Positions 36,645 through 45,808 of a stretch of 64,000 nt of DNA are shown in pieces. The stretch's first letter is position 1. Every line of letters begins with the position of its first letter. A model generated the notes under the pieces. It had not been told where the DNA came from. It ran no database searches and was given only the letters and a program-made list of their open reading frames with translations. A program made the position numbers and the translations under genes. Source of the DNA: Streptococcus infantis (GTDB taxonomy: Bacteria > Bacillota > Bacilli > Lactobacillales > Streptococcaceae); contig NZ_JAHZPZ010000003.1 in NCBI RefSeq assembly GCF_019929665.1, positions 186,001 through 250,000 of the forward strand. The letters are read 5' to 3'.

Positions 36645-37553
36645 ATGAGAATTCAACAATTACACTATATTATCAAAATCGTAGAGACTGGTTCGATGAA
36701 TGAGGCTGCCAAGCAACTTTTCATTACTCAGCCTTCTCTATCAAATGCCGTTCGTGACCTAGAAAATGAGATGGGAATTGAGATTTTTATCCGAAATCCT
36801 AAAGGAATTACCCTTACACGTGATGGGATGGAGTTTTTATCCTATGCACGTCAGGTTGTCGAGCAAACGCAACTTCTAGAAGAACGCTATAAGAACCCAA
36901 TCGCTCATCGCGAGCTTTTTAGTGTGTCTTCGCAGCACTATGCCTTTGTAGTTAATGCCTTTGTTTCCTTGCTCAAGAAAAGCGATATGGAAAAGTACGA
37001 GCTTTTTTTGCGTGAGACGAGAACTTGGGAGATTATCGATGATGTCAAGAACTTCCGAAGTGAAGTGGGGGTTCTCTTTTTAAATAGCTATAACCGAGAT
37101 GTTCTTTCGAAGATGTTGGATGACAACCATCTAGTTGCCCACCATCTCTTTACAGCCCAACCCCATATCTTTGTCAGCAAGACTAACCCTCTTGCTAAAA
37201 GAGACAAGGTGCAGTTGGCAGACCTAGAAGACTTCCCATATTTGAGCTATGACCAAGGAACCCATAATTCCTTCTACTTCTCAGAAGAGATTTTGTCACA
37301 GGAACACCACAAGAAATCCATCGTGGTTAGTGACCGTGCGACCTTGTTCAATCTCTTGATTGGTTTGGACGGCTATACCATCGCGACTGGTATCCTTAAT
37401 AGTAATCTTAATGGAGACAATATTGTCTCGATTCCACTTGATATTGATGATCCCATTGAACTGGTTTATATCCAGCATGAGAAAACTAGCTTGTCTAAGA
37501 TGGGTGAACGCTTCATTGAATACCTACTTGAAGAAGTTCGCTTTGACAGCTAA
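36645..37553 (+). CDS. LysR-family transcriptional regulator (CpsY/MtaR-like)
   Basis: From ATG 36645 the protein has 302 residues, opening MRIQQLHYIIKIVETGSMNE, the LysR helix-turn-helix (AAKQLFITQPSLSNAVRDLE). The rest is a periplasmic-binding-like effector domain. The N-terminus resembles CpsY/MtaR of streptococci, which controls methionine uptake and envelope genes; I give this by similarity of the first 80 residues from memory. The nine upstream codons of the frame overlap the promoter and are excluded. The mRNA is probably leaderless. Confidence 0.82.
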   Translation: MRIQQLHYIIKIVETGSMNEAAKQLFITQPSLSNAVRDLENEMGIEIFIRNPKGITLTRDGMEFLSYARQVVEQTQLLEERYKNPIAHRELFSVSSQHYAFVVNAFVSLLKKSDMEKYELFLRETRTWEIIDDVKNFRSEVGVLFLNSYNRDVLSKMLDDNHLVAHHLFTAQPHIFVSKTNPLAKRDKVQLADLEDFPYLSYDQGTHNSFYFSEEILSQEHHKKSIVVSDRATLFNLLIGLDGYTIATGILNSNLNGDNIVSIPLDIDDPIELVYIQHEKTSLSKMGERFIEYLLEEVRFDS

Positions 37554-37581
37554 TGAATTCTATTAGAAAAGAAAAGGAAAA

Positions 37582-38619
37582 ATGACACCAATGAATACCA
37601 ATGATTTTGATTTCCACTTGCCAGAGGAATTGATTGCACAAACACCTCTGGAAAAGCGCGATGCCTCTAAACTCTTGATAGTCAATCGCAAAACAGGGGA
37701 ATTTCAAGATCGCCATTTTCACTCTATTATTGAAATGCTAGAGCCAGGGGATGCCCTGGTTATGAATGACACACGCGTTCTGCCAGCTCGACTTCATGGC
37801 CAAAAAGAAGAAACAGGAGGCCATGTTGAACTCTTGCTTTTGAAAAATACAGCAGGAGATGAGTGGGAAGTACTGGCTAAACCAGCTAAACGTCTCAAGG
37901 TCGGCACCCGCGTTATCTTTGGTGATGGTCGTCTAAGCGCAGTTGTGACCGAGGAATTAACCCATGGAGGTCGTATTGTTCGCTTTGAGTATGAGGGGAT
38001 TTTCCTTGAAGTGCTTGAAAGCCTTGGAGAAATGCCTTTGCCTCCTTATATCCACGAAAAGTTGGATGACCGTGAACGTTACCAGACCGTCTATGCCAAG
38101 GAGAGTGGTTCAGCGGCTGCTCCGACTGCAGGTTTGCATTTTACCAAGGAGTTACTAGAAGAAATCCAGCAAAAAGGTGTTCACCTTGTCTACTTGACCT
38201 TGCATGTTGGTCTTGGTACCTTTAGACCTGTTTCAGTCGACAATCTAGATGAGCACGAGATGCACTCAGAGTTTTACCAATTGTCTGAGGAAGCTGCAGC
38301 GACCTTGCGTCAGGTCAAGGAAAATGGAGGTCGCGTGATTGCCGTGGGGACAACCTCAATCCGTACGCTAGAAACTATCGGAAGCAAGTTTGACGGTCAA
38401 ATTCAAGCAGACTCTGGCTGGACCAATATCTTTATCAAGCCAGGTTATGACTGGAAGGTTGTGGATGCTTTTTCTACTAATTTCCACTTGCCTAAGTCAA
38501 CACTGGTCATGCTCGTTTCAGCCTTTGCAGGACGTGAATTGGTCCTCGAAGCCTACCAGCATGCTATTGACCAAAAATATCGTTTCTTTAGCTTTGGCGA
38601 TGCCATGTTTATCTATTAA
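37582..38619 (+). CDS. queA: QueA, S-adenosylmethionine:tRNA ribosyltransferase-isomerase
   Basis: The protein has 345 residues from ATG 37582 or 342 from ATG 37591; [20 protein letters not shown] at the second fits the family, but AAGGA is closer to the first. Conserved parts include [53 protein letters not shown] and [10 protein letters not shown]. It transfers the ribosyl part of SAM to preQ1 in tRNA, forming epoxyqueuosine. Its precursor is made by the queCDEF operon at 58-60 kb. It follows the LysR gene by 28 bases. Confidence 0.95.
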   Translation: MTPMNTNDFDFHLPEELIAQTPLEKRDASKLLIVNRKTGEFQDRHFHSIIEMLEPGDALVMNDTRVLPARLHGQKEETGGHVELLLLKNTAGDEWEVLAKPAKRLKVGTRVIFGDGRLSAVVTEELTHGGRIVRFEYEGIFLEVLESLGEMPLPPYIHEKLDDRERYQTVYAKESGSAAAPTAGLHFTKELLEEIQQKGVHLVYLTLHVGLGTFRPVSVDNLDEHEMHSEFYQLSEEAAATLRQVKENGGRVIAVGTTSIRTLETIGSKFDGQIQADSGWTNIFIKPGYDWKVVDAFSTNFHLPKSTLVMLVSAFAGRELVLEAYQHAIDQKYRFFSFGDAMFIY

Positions 38620-38651
38620 AGCTATTGAAAAATCAAAGAAGATATAAAGAG

Positions 38652-38680
38652 AGACTGATTCATTCTTGGATCAGTTTTTT
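38652..38680 (+). terminator. queA terminator
   Basis: ACTGATTC and GGATCAGT (one wobble), followed by six T. Confidence 0.75.
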
Positions 38681-38838
38681 GCTTGATCTTACACAAAGTT
38701 ACCAAAATAGCTATTGAATTATATGGAAATAAATGATACACTGAAAACTACAGGTTAGCCGTCAAAAATATATGTAATTTCGGACTAGCCATTTTAGATT
38801 CAGACTAAACTGGGTCACCATTTCAAAAGGAGATTTTT

Positions 38839-39402
38839 ATGAAAAACAAAACATTGCGTTACACTAGTCTTTCAGCTCTTGCTTTGCTGGCGGTCTTAAC
38901 ATTAGCTGCTTGTGGAGGAAAGACTGACAAGAACACGTCATCTTCAAACCAAAAGGAGACAACAAGCAAGGTGATTACAGAGTCCGCAAGTAAAACTGAA
39001 GCAGGCCAAAAAGAGGAGCAGAAGTCAGAAACAAATAGTGCGGCAGAAGCTACAACCACTCAAGCAGAACAAAAGGAAGATAAGCAAAAATCACAAGAGG
39101 CTTACGCTAAGTTTGTAGGGACTTGGGAAAACTACGCGGGAATAACTGCAACAGTCACAGCAGATGGAATTGTAACGATCCAAAGTTCAAATGGAACCTT
39201 TAAATACGAGATGGGGCAAGTAGAGGAAAAAGACGGCTACTACTCAACAGGTATTCATCTTGTCGGTGGTGGGCAAGGGGCACGACTGATCTTTACCCCA
39301 GCTGGAGTCCAAAACGAAGTGACAGGTACAGATGGCAGTCAAGATGTCTTGTCTATCGGTCAATCTGTAAGCGACAAAGATAACCAGTTTTACCGTAACT
39401 AA
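38839..39402 (+). CDS. Lipoprotein with a DUF6287-like C-terminal domain
   Basis: The protein has 187 residues. The signal peptide ends in a lipobox, LTLAACGGK, with the modified Cys at 25. A Ser/Thr/Glu/Lys-rich linker (about 28-85) projects the C-terminal domain from the membrane. That domain (about 90-187) reads FVGTWENYAGITATVTADG and FKYEMGQVEEKDGYYSTG, resembling the DUF6287 domains of streptococcal lipoproteins. Function is unknown. AAAGGAG is 8 bases before the ATG. The 220-base gap upstream holds no further gene. Confidence 0.8.
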   Translation: MKNKTLRYTSLSALALLAVLTLAACGGKTDKNTSSSNQKETTSKVITESASKTEAGQKEEQKSETNSAAEATTTQAEQKEDKQKSQEAYAKFVGTWENYAGITATVTADGIVTIQSSNGTFKYEMGQVEEKDGYYSTGIHLVGGGQGARLIFTPAGVQNEVTGTDGSQDVLSIGQSVSDKDNQFYRN

Positions 39403-39550
39403 GAACATCAATCAGAAGTAAGGGTGGTGAAATGTCCTTGCTTTTCTATGTTCTCAAAGCATAAATTTTTTATCATTCAACTATACATGACGTTTAAGTT
39501 GGATAATGAACAAGTCCACTTTAAAGTGAAAGATAATAAGGATAATATCA

Positions 39551-39577
39551 AAAAAGCCCTACATCAGGGCTTTCTTT
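39551..39577. terminator. Terminator between convergent genes
   Basis: AAAGCCCT-ACATC-AGGGCTTT, with A and T runs on the two sides. Confidence 0.75.
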
Positions 39578-39582
39578 ACTTG

Positions 39583-40116
39583 CTAATATAAGAAATCAAT
39601 TCCGTAGTTTTCTTTTAGATAGGTCGCCAACTCGGCTTTTTCTTCCTCTCTAAATCGACAGAGGCTAAGAGCGAGTCGCAATATCAGAACACTTGTATCG
39701 ATGATGACGTTTGACTTAGAAATATCTTCTAGCTGGGTCACCTCTCTCAGGTCAAAATCTAAATAGCAAGCCTTGCTGTTGACATGGTCGGGGTCACTGA
39801 CATCCACTTCAACATACGATGCTCGCAACAATTCTTCTTTTGGGATGAAAATTTCTTTTGAGAAGAATAACCCAGGATAGACATAAATACCTTCAAAGGT
39901 GAATTCAAAGGAGAGCCTACGACTAGAAAGTCTTTTGATGCCTGCAATCGTTGAATAGATAGCAGCGAAAAAGAGGATGGTTGGAACCACAGTAAGAAGA
40001 CTAAGCTGGGAAAAGTCGATCAATCCATGCGCGAGGAAAAAGAAAAATTGAAAGAATACACCCGCCGCAAAGACTAGATAGCCGACACCGACAAATTTTG
40101 AATAATAGATTTTCAT
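39583..40116 (-). CDS. Membrane protein, possible PH-like domain
   Basis: The protein has 177 residues. Two hydrophobic helices (about 12-32 and 40-60) are followed by a soluble, beta-rich domain (FEFTFEGIYVYPGLFFSKEI ... FIPKEELLRASYVEVDV) that looks like the PH-like domains of small membrane proteins. It is not recognised by name. The ribosome site is GGAGG. Function is unknown. Confidence 0.6.
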   Translation of the reverse strand: MKIYYSKFVGVGYLVFAAGVFFQFFFFLAHGLIDFSQLSLLTVVPTILFFAAIYSTIAGIKRLSSRRLSFEFTFEGIYVYPGLFFSKEIFIPKEELLRASYVEVDVSDPDHVNSKACYLDFDLREVTQLEDISKSNVIIDTSVLILRLALSLCRFREEEKAELATYLKENYGIDFLY

Positions 40117-40271
40117 AAAACCTCCAAATATAGAATTGAACTCACCAACGCTCAGTAGAAGGCGTATAGGTCGTGCAGAGATAAAATTCTAGGTATTCCC
40201 ATCATATCCTATGGAGCGAAGTTCTGTCAACCTTTTAGCAATCTTCCAACCTTAGTTATCCTATGAACTAG

Positions 40272-40300
40272 CATATGGAATGTGGTATACTAGGATTATA
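40272..40300 (+). repeat. Duplicated promoter segment, copy 1
   Basis: CATATGG-AA-TGTGGTATACTAGGAT is nearly identical to 41728-41756. It contains the extended -10 TGGTATACT. A weaker relative is seen at about 46030. Confidence 0.6.
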
Positions 40301-40335
40301 ATGAAAACAAGGATACAAGTAAATCGGAGGATAAA

Positions 40336-40371
40336 ATGGAAAAGCAAATTAATGATAGCTTTGGAGCGTGA
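40336..40371 (+). pseudogene. Truncated gene start (11 codons), copy 1
   Basis: AAATCGGAGGATAAA followed by an ATG opens MEKQINDSFGA and stops. The 30 bases 40321-40350 match 46082-46111 with a single difference, so a gene with this start was duplicated and lost at both places. Confidence 0.5.
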
Positions 40372-40416
40372 AGCTAGAACGAAGCTACAAAATGAAATTT
40401 TAAGGAGGTTGAAAAA

Positions 40417-41022
40417 ATGACTGAAGTGCTTGATATAAAAGTAGAGAAGAATGGTTTACTCTTTTACGGGACATTCTCAGAAGGTTTCTTTGAGGAATGG
40501 CTTAAAATTGTAAATGTCCTGCCTTCAAAGGAAAGAATACGAGATGGTCTGCTATTACAAATTGGTTTTAGTATATATAAACTTGTTCAATTAAATATGG
40601 ACCAATTTAGGATAATGTCAGTCAACTATGAGACAAATCCTTTTAAAGAGTTTACTGATGATTTAACCTTGGCTCTTTGGATTCAGGCTGAACAAAGTAG
40701 ACTGGTTAAAGAGTTCGATTTTGAAGTTTCTGATATTAGATTTGATGAGAAAATAGTGTTAGCCAAAGATGTCTTTGAGAGTCAACATTATTATTTGCAG
40801 AGACAAGACACTGATCGAAAAGGTGATTCGGGCTGGTTTATTGGCTATCAAAATCAAGATACAGATGATTTTGTTGCTATGTATGCTTTTGAAATATTGA
40901 AAAAGAATCCAAAACTAATAAAATCTTTGATTCTACCAGTGGACTATTTAGTAGTGGTTAATGGTGGAGAAGTTCAAGCGATTCTGAATGAACAAGATGA
41001 GGAAATTTTTTCCGCTTCGTAA
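40417..41022 (+). CDS. Possible Imm33/DUF2185-type immunity protein
   Basis: The protein has 201 residues, with no membrane segment. The C-terminal half has DRKGDSGWFIGYQNQDTDDF, the pattern of Imm33 (DUF2185) immunity proteins, then VAMYAFEILKKNPKLIKSLI and a valine-rich end (PVDYLVVVNGGE). The N-terminal half is not recognised. AAGGAGG lies 8 bases before the ATG. No toxin is present; together with its neighbour it looks like an orphan immunity cluster. The family assignment is moderate. Confidence 0.6.
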   Translation: MTEVLDIKVEKNGLLFYGTFSEGFFEEWLKIVNVLPSKERIRDGLLLQIGFSIYKLVQLNMDQFRIMSVNYETNPFKEFTDDLTLALWIQAEQSRLVKEFDFEVSDIRFDEKIVLAKDVFESQHYYLQRQDTDRKGDSGWFIGYQNQDTDDFVAMYAFEILKKNPKLIKSLILPVDYLVVVNGGEVQAILNEQDEEIFSAS

Positions 41023-41133
41023 AGATAGTCACTTTATTTGGTACAGAAAAGCAACCTATTTTATATTTTCTAGCTAGTGAATGACGAATGACATCTAATA
41101 GTCTTGTCTATGAACTCAAAAAAGGAGGATAAA

Positions 41134-41673
41134 ATGATAGAAAACTTTGTAAAAGTGGCAGATATGCCCCAAGAAGTGATTGAAAAATACAAGGATCAAG
41201 TACCAGCTGAGTTAGTTCAAATTTGGCAGGAAGATGGTTTAGGAACCTTCTTAGATGGTTATCTAAAAGTCATCAATCCAGATGACTATCTTGAACTTCT
41301 CCGAGATAGCTATTTCAGAGGAGATATCGCTTTTCCTATGTTCGTAACAGCATTTGGAGATATTGTAACTTGGGAAAAGAATGCCTTTGTGGGAATTGTT
41401 CAATACAATATTCAAGATTTGGATATTATTTGTAAGGGAATGGATTTATTCGTTCAATATTTAGATAACGAATATATTACAAAAAAATTTGAACTTGATT
41501 TATATAGACAAGCTGTGTCAAACCATGGTACTCTGTCTTATGACCAATGTTTCGGTTTTGTTCCACTCCTGGCATTAGGAGGGTTTAAAGATGTGGAACA
41601 CATGGATAAAGTCAAAGTTCTGGAGCACATTTACCTCATGTACCAACTCACAGGCGGAGTGTTTGACGATTGA
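41134..41673 (+). CDS. DUF1851/GAD-like immunity-type protein
   Basis: I place the start at ATG 41134 (AAGGAGG, 5 bases upstream), 179 residues; upstream in-frame codons run through this site. The protein reads FVKVADMPQEVIEKYKDQVP, LVQIWQEDGLGTFLDGYLKV, then AFPMFVTAFGDIVTWEKN, and ends LEHIYLMYQLTGGVFDD. This is the arrangement of GAD-like plus DUF1851 proteins, which include the Tdi1 immunity protein of a type VI toxin. No toxin is adjacent. It is probably protection against toxins of competing strains. Confidence 0.75.
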   Translation: MIENFVKVADMPQEVIEKYKDQVPAELVQIWQEDGLGTFLDGYLKVINPDDYLELLRDSYFRGDIAFPMFVTAFGDIVTWEKNAFVGIVQYNIQDLDIICKGMDLFVQYLDNEYITKKFELDLYRQAVSNHGTLSYDQCFGFVPLLALGGFKDVEHMDKVKVLEHIYLMYQLTGGVFDD

Positions 41674-41682
41674 TAAAGAAAG

Positions 41683-41707
41683 AACCACCCTCGCGGTGGT
41701 TTTTTTG
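41683..41707 (+). terminator. Terminator after the DUF1851 gene
   Basis: AACCACC and GGTGGTT with a 5-base loop, then TTTTTT. Confidence 0.8.
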
Positions 41708-41727
41708 TGGATTGACCAGAGCTGATA

Positions 41728-41756
41728 CATATGGTTTGTGGTATACTAGGATAATA
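41728..41756 (+). repeat. Duplicated promoter segment, copy 2
   Basis: CATATGG-TT-TGTGGTATACTAGGAT, matching 40272-40300, again with TGGTATACT, 50 bases upstream of the next gene. Confidence 0.6.
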
Positions 41757-41804
41757 AAATTCCAAACTTTGAGAATCTGTTTTCATAAATAGAAAGAGGT
41801 ATGT

Positions 41805-42464
41805 ATGTTTTTTCTCGGACGCCGTCGTGTCTTTATTGGCGAATGCAATGGTCAGGCTGTTTATTATGACCAAAAGACAGGAGAGGCTTTAGCTGCTCCA
41901 AAGAGTAAGTTGCTCAATACTGAAAAAGCTGGTGAAACGAATTCTTTTATTCCTGAATTGGTAATTCTCTTACTAGTAGGTGGACCTGCAATTTCGGGCT
42001 TCTTTTCCCTCAAGTTTATTGGTGTCTATAACTGGTTCAGTCTAGCCTGTATTCTTCTATTTTGGTTGATGCAGTTTTCCTTGTTGGTTGCTATACTTGA
42101 ACGAGCACTTTATAAAAATGTTCGAAAGGCCCAGCCAACGACAGAGAAAGTCTTTTTCTTTGCAGCATCTCATAATTTGTTTGTAAAAAACCAGTTTGAT
42201 CCTAGACAACTGTCTGCTTTACCTTATCGATTTGCCCGCTTTGTAGTAAATATAGTGTCTATCTATTACTTTTTGTATTTCTTGATTCTTCCTCTAAAAT
42301 TTGGCCAACCGATTGGTGATGAAGGCTATGGTTTGTGGTTTGCTGGCTTGTTATTCTTTTCAGTATTTCTTTTGTATAACCAAAACAATCCAGTTCGCTT
42401 TGTGAAGATTATGAGATTATACAGCCAAGGAAAAGTACGATTTAAGGAAGAAGTGGAACATTGA
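41805..42464 (+). CDS. Membrane protein of unknown function
   Basis: The protein has 219 residues. A short soluble head (FIGECNGQAVYYDQKTGEAL) is followed by about four membrane segments (about 50-68, 72-96, 148-166 and 178-196) and a basic tail. I do not recognise the family. GAAAGAGG precedes the ATG. It shares the duplicated promoter type with the immunity-like genes, so an immunity function at the membrane is possible. Confidence 0.55.
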   Translation: MFFLGRRRVFIGECNGQAVYYDQKTGEALAAPKSKLLNTEKAGETNSFIPELVILLLVGGPAISGFFSLKFIGVYNWFSLACILLFWLMQFSLLVAILERALYKNVRKAQPTTEKVFFFAASHNLFVKNQFDPRQLSALPYRFARFVVNIVSIYYFLYFLILPLKFGQPIGDEGYGLWFAGLLFFSVFLLYNQNNPVRFVKIMRLYSQGKVRFKEEVEH

Positions 42465-42516
42465 GAAACTATCTTGGGATTCTGCTAAATATCTAGAGAA
42501 AATCTTTTAGAAAAAC

Positions 42517-42570
42517 AAAAAAGCCTTGTAAATCAAGGCTTTTTCCTGTTGTTTAGATGCCCCCTGCAGG
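42517..42570. repeat. tRNA-Lys attachment scar, copy A
   Basis: Terminator hairpin AAAGCCTTG/CAAGGCTTT, TTCCTGTTG and then TTTAGATGCCCCCT, matching the terminator and 3' end of tRNA-Lys (47422-47473) with few differences. It is a leftover of integration at the tRNA. The following 390 bases hold only decayed sequence, including AATGGGGTAAAAGCAAAA, which resembles integrase arm repeats. Confidence 0.7.
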
Positions 42571-42964
42571 CTCTTTGAAAGAAACTTAGAAAAATCTAAA
42601 ATGAAATTATTTCAAAATGGGGTAAAAGCAAAATTTCCCTCCCTACTTTCTCAATTATTCCTAATTTTAGTTCCAAAAAGCTTCAATTCATAATCTAATT
42701 ATAATATGGGTAATGGGTACTATCTTATTACATTCAGATTTTTGTTCTCTTCAAAGAGTTATGTAGGCTTTATGGTTTTAAATAGGTAAAAAGTTGAACT
42801 ATAGTGAGTATTGTGTCATAATAGATAGTATATAAATCATTAATAGAATAGAAATAATATTTTCTTACCTTTACAAGTAGTATTGGTTAGACATTTTTTC
42901 GTCTCAATTGTACTTATCTCTCAAGTTTAGCTAGTTTTTATAAGCTCTGTTTTCGAATCAATAA

Positions 42965-43099
42965 AACAAATTTCAGAAGTGCAAAAGACAAGATGGTGAC
43001 ATTGCTACAGTCAGTCGCCATGTCTTGCTGGCACAGGCTGTTTGTGCCGTCAGCTATTTACCAGTCAATTTGATCAAAGGGCTTAATTATTATTTTTGA
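42965..43099 (+). pseudogene. 3' remnant of an unknown gene
   Basis: An open frame without a start codon reads DGDIATVSRHVLLAQAVC, then AVSYLPVNLIKGLNYYF and a stop 10 bases before the next gene. The ordered, hydrophobic text looks like a real protein end, cut upstream by the scar region. It also carries a hairpin, GGCACA/TGTGCC. Confidence 0.45.
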
Positions 43100-43109
43100 A
43101 AGGTCTTTT

Positions 43110-44399
43110 ATGGAAAAAATTCTTTCTTTAGGTCTGACAGGTAAGAAATTACTTGTTCAGGGTTTCTTGTTTGTTCTGCTAGGTCTTATCTTGATGGTCA
43201 CGGGAACTTGGTTGCCAGTGACGGTTATTCGACTGGTTCTGTTTTTAGCTTGGATAGCAACGGTCTTAGATTTAGTATTACGTATTTTCAAAAAAAGTCA
43301 GTCAACGGACACCTTGGGAGTTGCACTGGTTAAATTGTTAGTGATGGGATATTTGCTAGGCTCGAATCTTGCTACTGATGTGCCAATTTATATTTTGGCT
43401 CTTGTGATTGGAATTTCTCAGATTTTTCATGCTAGTATCAACCTTGTCACCTATGTTCTCTACCGCAAAAACAAAATTCGACCTCGTTTTCGTTTCTTAC
43501 TAGATGGTCTCGTACTAGTTTTTCTTGGTGGGACTAGTCTTTTGTCCTCTACGGGAAATTCTGTCTTTCAACTCTTTGTTTTAGGGGCTTATTTTTGCCT
43601 TTATGGTGTGTCCAATATCCGTGACGGTTTCTTATTTGAAAAGGAAATTGGGAAAAACCATCTCAAACGTCGTGTCAGAATGAGCTTACCTATTGCCCTA
43701 GCCGCTCTCATCCCTGCAAGTACTTTAGCAAAAATCAATAAATTCATGCAGGAAAATGCTGATGAGGAAGAGGAAATCTATCTTGGAATGGTGAAGTTTG
43801 GTAAGACAGCAGATCTTGAAATTTTCGTTCATACAGCGGAGACTTCTCTATTTTCAGCTATTGGTCATGTGGACCTTTGTTATCAAGGACGTGTGATTTC
43901 TTATGGAAACTATGATCCGTCATCTGAGACCTTATTTGGTATGGTTGGAGATGGTGTTTTATATTTTTGCGACCGTGATAAGTACATTGACTTATGTAAA
44001 CGGGAGAGTCAAAAAACGCTATTTGGTTACGGAATAGATTTGACACCGGAAATGGAAGAAGCGGTTCAGGAAAAATTAGCTGAATTAAAACAACTAACGA
44101 TTCCTTGGGAGCCAAGCGCAGATAAAATTAAAACGGAAGATGGTAAGGAAGACTACACCTACGCTTATAAAATCAGACATGAGACGGATGGGGAACTTTA
44201 TAAATTTATCAAATCTAAGTTTAAATCCTACTTTGTCTTATCTACAAACTGTGTGCTCTTGGCTGATACCATAGTCGGTCAGGCTGGCACCGATATCCTC
44301 TCACCCAAAGGATTTATCGCTCCAGGAACTTACCAAGCCTACCTTAATCGAGAGTTTGAAAAACCAAATAGTATAGTCGTATCTAAACATGTTTATTAA
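43110..44399 (+). CDS. Membrane protein with DUF308-like N-terminus and possible permuted papain-like (NlpC/P60) C-terminus
   Basis: The protein has 429 residues. Residues 10-180 carry about six membrane helices in the DUF308/HdeD style (FLFVLLGLILMVTGTWLPV). Residues 230-429 are soluble: EIFVHTAETSLFSAIGHVDL has a histidine early and STNCVLLADTIVGQAG a cysteine late, ending FIAPGTYQAYLNREF. That order (His before Cys) fits the circularly permuted NlpC/P60 proteins of the YiiX/YaeF type, which cleave amide or ester bonds at the envelope. The catalytic assignment is inference. The ribosome site is GAAAGG. It is probably cotranscribed with the next gene, 9 bases on. Confidence 0.65.
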   Translation: MEKILSLGLTGKKLLVQGFLFVLLGLILMVTGTWLPVTVIRLVLFLAWIATVLDLVLRIFKKSQSTDTLGVALVKLLVMGYLLGSNLATDVPIYILALVIGISQIFHASINLVTYVLYRKNKIRPRFRFLLDGLVLVFLGGTSLLSSTGNSVFQLFVLGAYFCLYGVSNIRDGFLFEKEIGKNHLKRRVRMSLPIALAALIPASTLAKINKFMQENADEEEEIYLGMVKFGKTADLEIFVHTAETSLFSAIGHVDLCYQGRVISYGNYDPSSETLFGMVGDGVLYFCDRDKYIDLCKRESQKTLFGYGIDLTPEMEEAVQEKLAELKQLTIPWEPSADKIKTEDGKEDYTYAYKIRHETDGELYKFIKSKFKSYFVLSTNCVLLADTIVGQAGTDILSPKGFIAPGTYQAYLNREFEKPNSIVVSKHVY

Positions 44400-44408
44400 G
44401 GAGAATTT

Positions 44409-45497
44409 ATGAACTTAGTAAAAAAATACACCCCGTTAATACTTTTTATAGGGCTGGTTGCTCTTGTAATTCTGAATGCATCGAGCTTTATATCAGGAGC
44501 AATCTCTCTCTTTGATGTAATATCAACCTTGATTTATGGTGCTGTTATTGCTTTTGTGCTCAATGTTCCCATGAAAAAAATTGAACAGTACTTAGTTAAA
44601 TTGAAGGTAAAGGCAGAGTTGCGTCGTCCGATTGCCATGGTACTTGTTTTCCTAGCTCTTATCTTAATCGTGATTGCTCTTTTGGTTTTGGTGCTGCCAA
44701 CCCTAGCCCAGACTATTAGTCAGCTGGGAACAGTCCTTTCAACAGTCCTTACTCAACTTGGGAAATTGCTAGGCAGCTCGGAATTTGTAACCAAAGACAT
44801 GTTGTCAACTATCGTATCAGGAATTCAGGGACAGTCTAGCTCTATTAGCCAAGCTTTGATAGGTTTTTTATCAGGTCTGACTAGTAATATCGGCAATATT
44901 TTTTCAAGTTTGATGAATGCCTTTTTGATTATAGTCTTCACCTTTTTATTTTTATCCAGTAAGGAACATTTGGCAGCGATGACGAGTCGACTTCTAAAAG
45001 TTTTTCTTCCAGAGAAGGTGGTGATAAAGTTGACTTACATTGGACAAGTAGCACTAGAGACTTATGACCAATTTTTGATGAGTCAGCTGATTGAAGCAGT
45101 TATCATAGGAGTTATGATAGCGGTTGGTTACAGCGTGTTTGGGATACCCTATGGAGTAATGACAGGTATCTTTGCAGGAGTGCTATCGTTCATTCCTTAT
45201 GTAGGGCCTATGATTGCTTGTGTTGTGGGAGCGATTTTTATCTTCACAGTCAGTCCTACTCAAGCCTTACTTTCTCTTCTTCTATATCAAGTTATACAGC
45301 TGATTGAAGGAAACCTTATTTATCCTAGAGTTGTAGGTCAGTCTATTGGTTTGCCAGCTATTTTCACGCTTGCGGCTGCTAGTATTGGAGGCAATCTCTT
45401 TGGCTTACTTGGGATGATATTCTTTACACCGATATCTGCTGTTATCTATCGATTGGTTAAAGAATTTGTCGTTGCAAAGGAAAATCAGGTAGATTGA
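44409..45497 (+). CDS. AI-2E family (PerM/YtvI-type) transporter
   Basis: The protein has 362 residues and about eight membrane helices. Family text: FVLNVPMKKIEQYLVKLK, a long Ser/Gln-rich loop (about 105-165), and SQLIEAVIIGVMIAVGYSVF, GIPYGVMTGIFAGVLSFIPY, VGPMIACV and IEGNLIYPRVVGQSIGLP. Members export small molecules or ions; the AI-2 link is historical and substrates are usually not known. AAGGAG is 8 bases before the ATG. Confidence 0.9.
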   Translation: MNLVKKYTPLILFIGLVALVILNASSFISGAISLFDVISTLIYGAVIAFVLNVPMKKIEQYLVKLKVKAELRRPIAMVLVFLALILIVIALLVLVLPTLAQTISQLGTVLSTVLTQLGKLLGSSEFVTKDMLSTIVSGIQGQSSSISQALIGFLSGLTSNIGNIFSSLMNAFLIIVFTFLFLSSKEHLAAMTSRLLKVFLPEKVVIKLTYIGQVALETYDQFLMSQLIEAVIIGVMIAVGYSVFGIPYGVMTGIFAGVLSFIPYVGPMIACVVGAIFIFTVSPTQALLSLLLYQVIQLIEGNLIYPRVVGQSIGLPAIFTLAAASIGGNLFGLLGMIFFTPISAVIYRLVKEFVVAKENQVD

Positions 45498-45525
45498 GAA
45501 AGACTGAATTTAATAAGATATACTA

Positions 45526-45557
45526 AGAAGAGAGTGAAAGATTCTCTTCTCTTTTAT
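45526..45557 (+). terminator. Terminator after the transporter
   Basis: AGAAGAGA and TCTCTTCT with a 9-base loop, then CTTTTATTT. Confidence 0.65.
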
Positions 45558-45808
45558 TTCTAAATGACTTGCTCTTGTTCTGTTGCGAAAATTTATGAAT
45601 TCATAATAGCCCATTTTAATCTCTATGCGGATTGGCCATGTAATATGGGCACAAATTAGTATAGTTTAGTTAATTATAGACTAGCTCTGTACTGTAAAAA
45701 ACAGTTGGTCTTATCAAATATTGCTAGCAATTGATTGAGAATAAATGATAAGTTTGATAAGGTTGGAAAACCTTTATAATGATTTGCTACAAAAAGTTAT
45801 TTGACATC

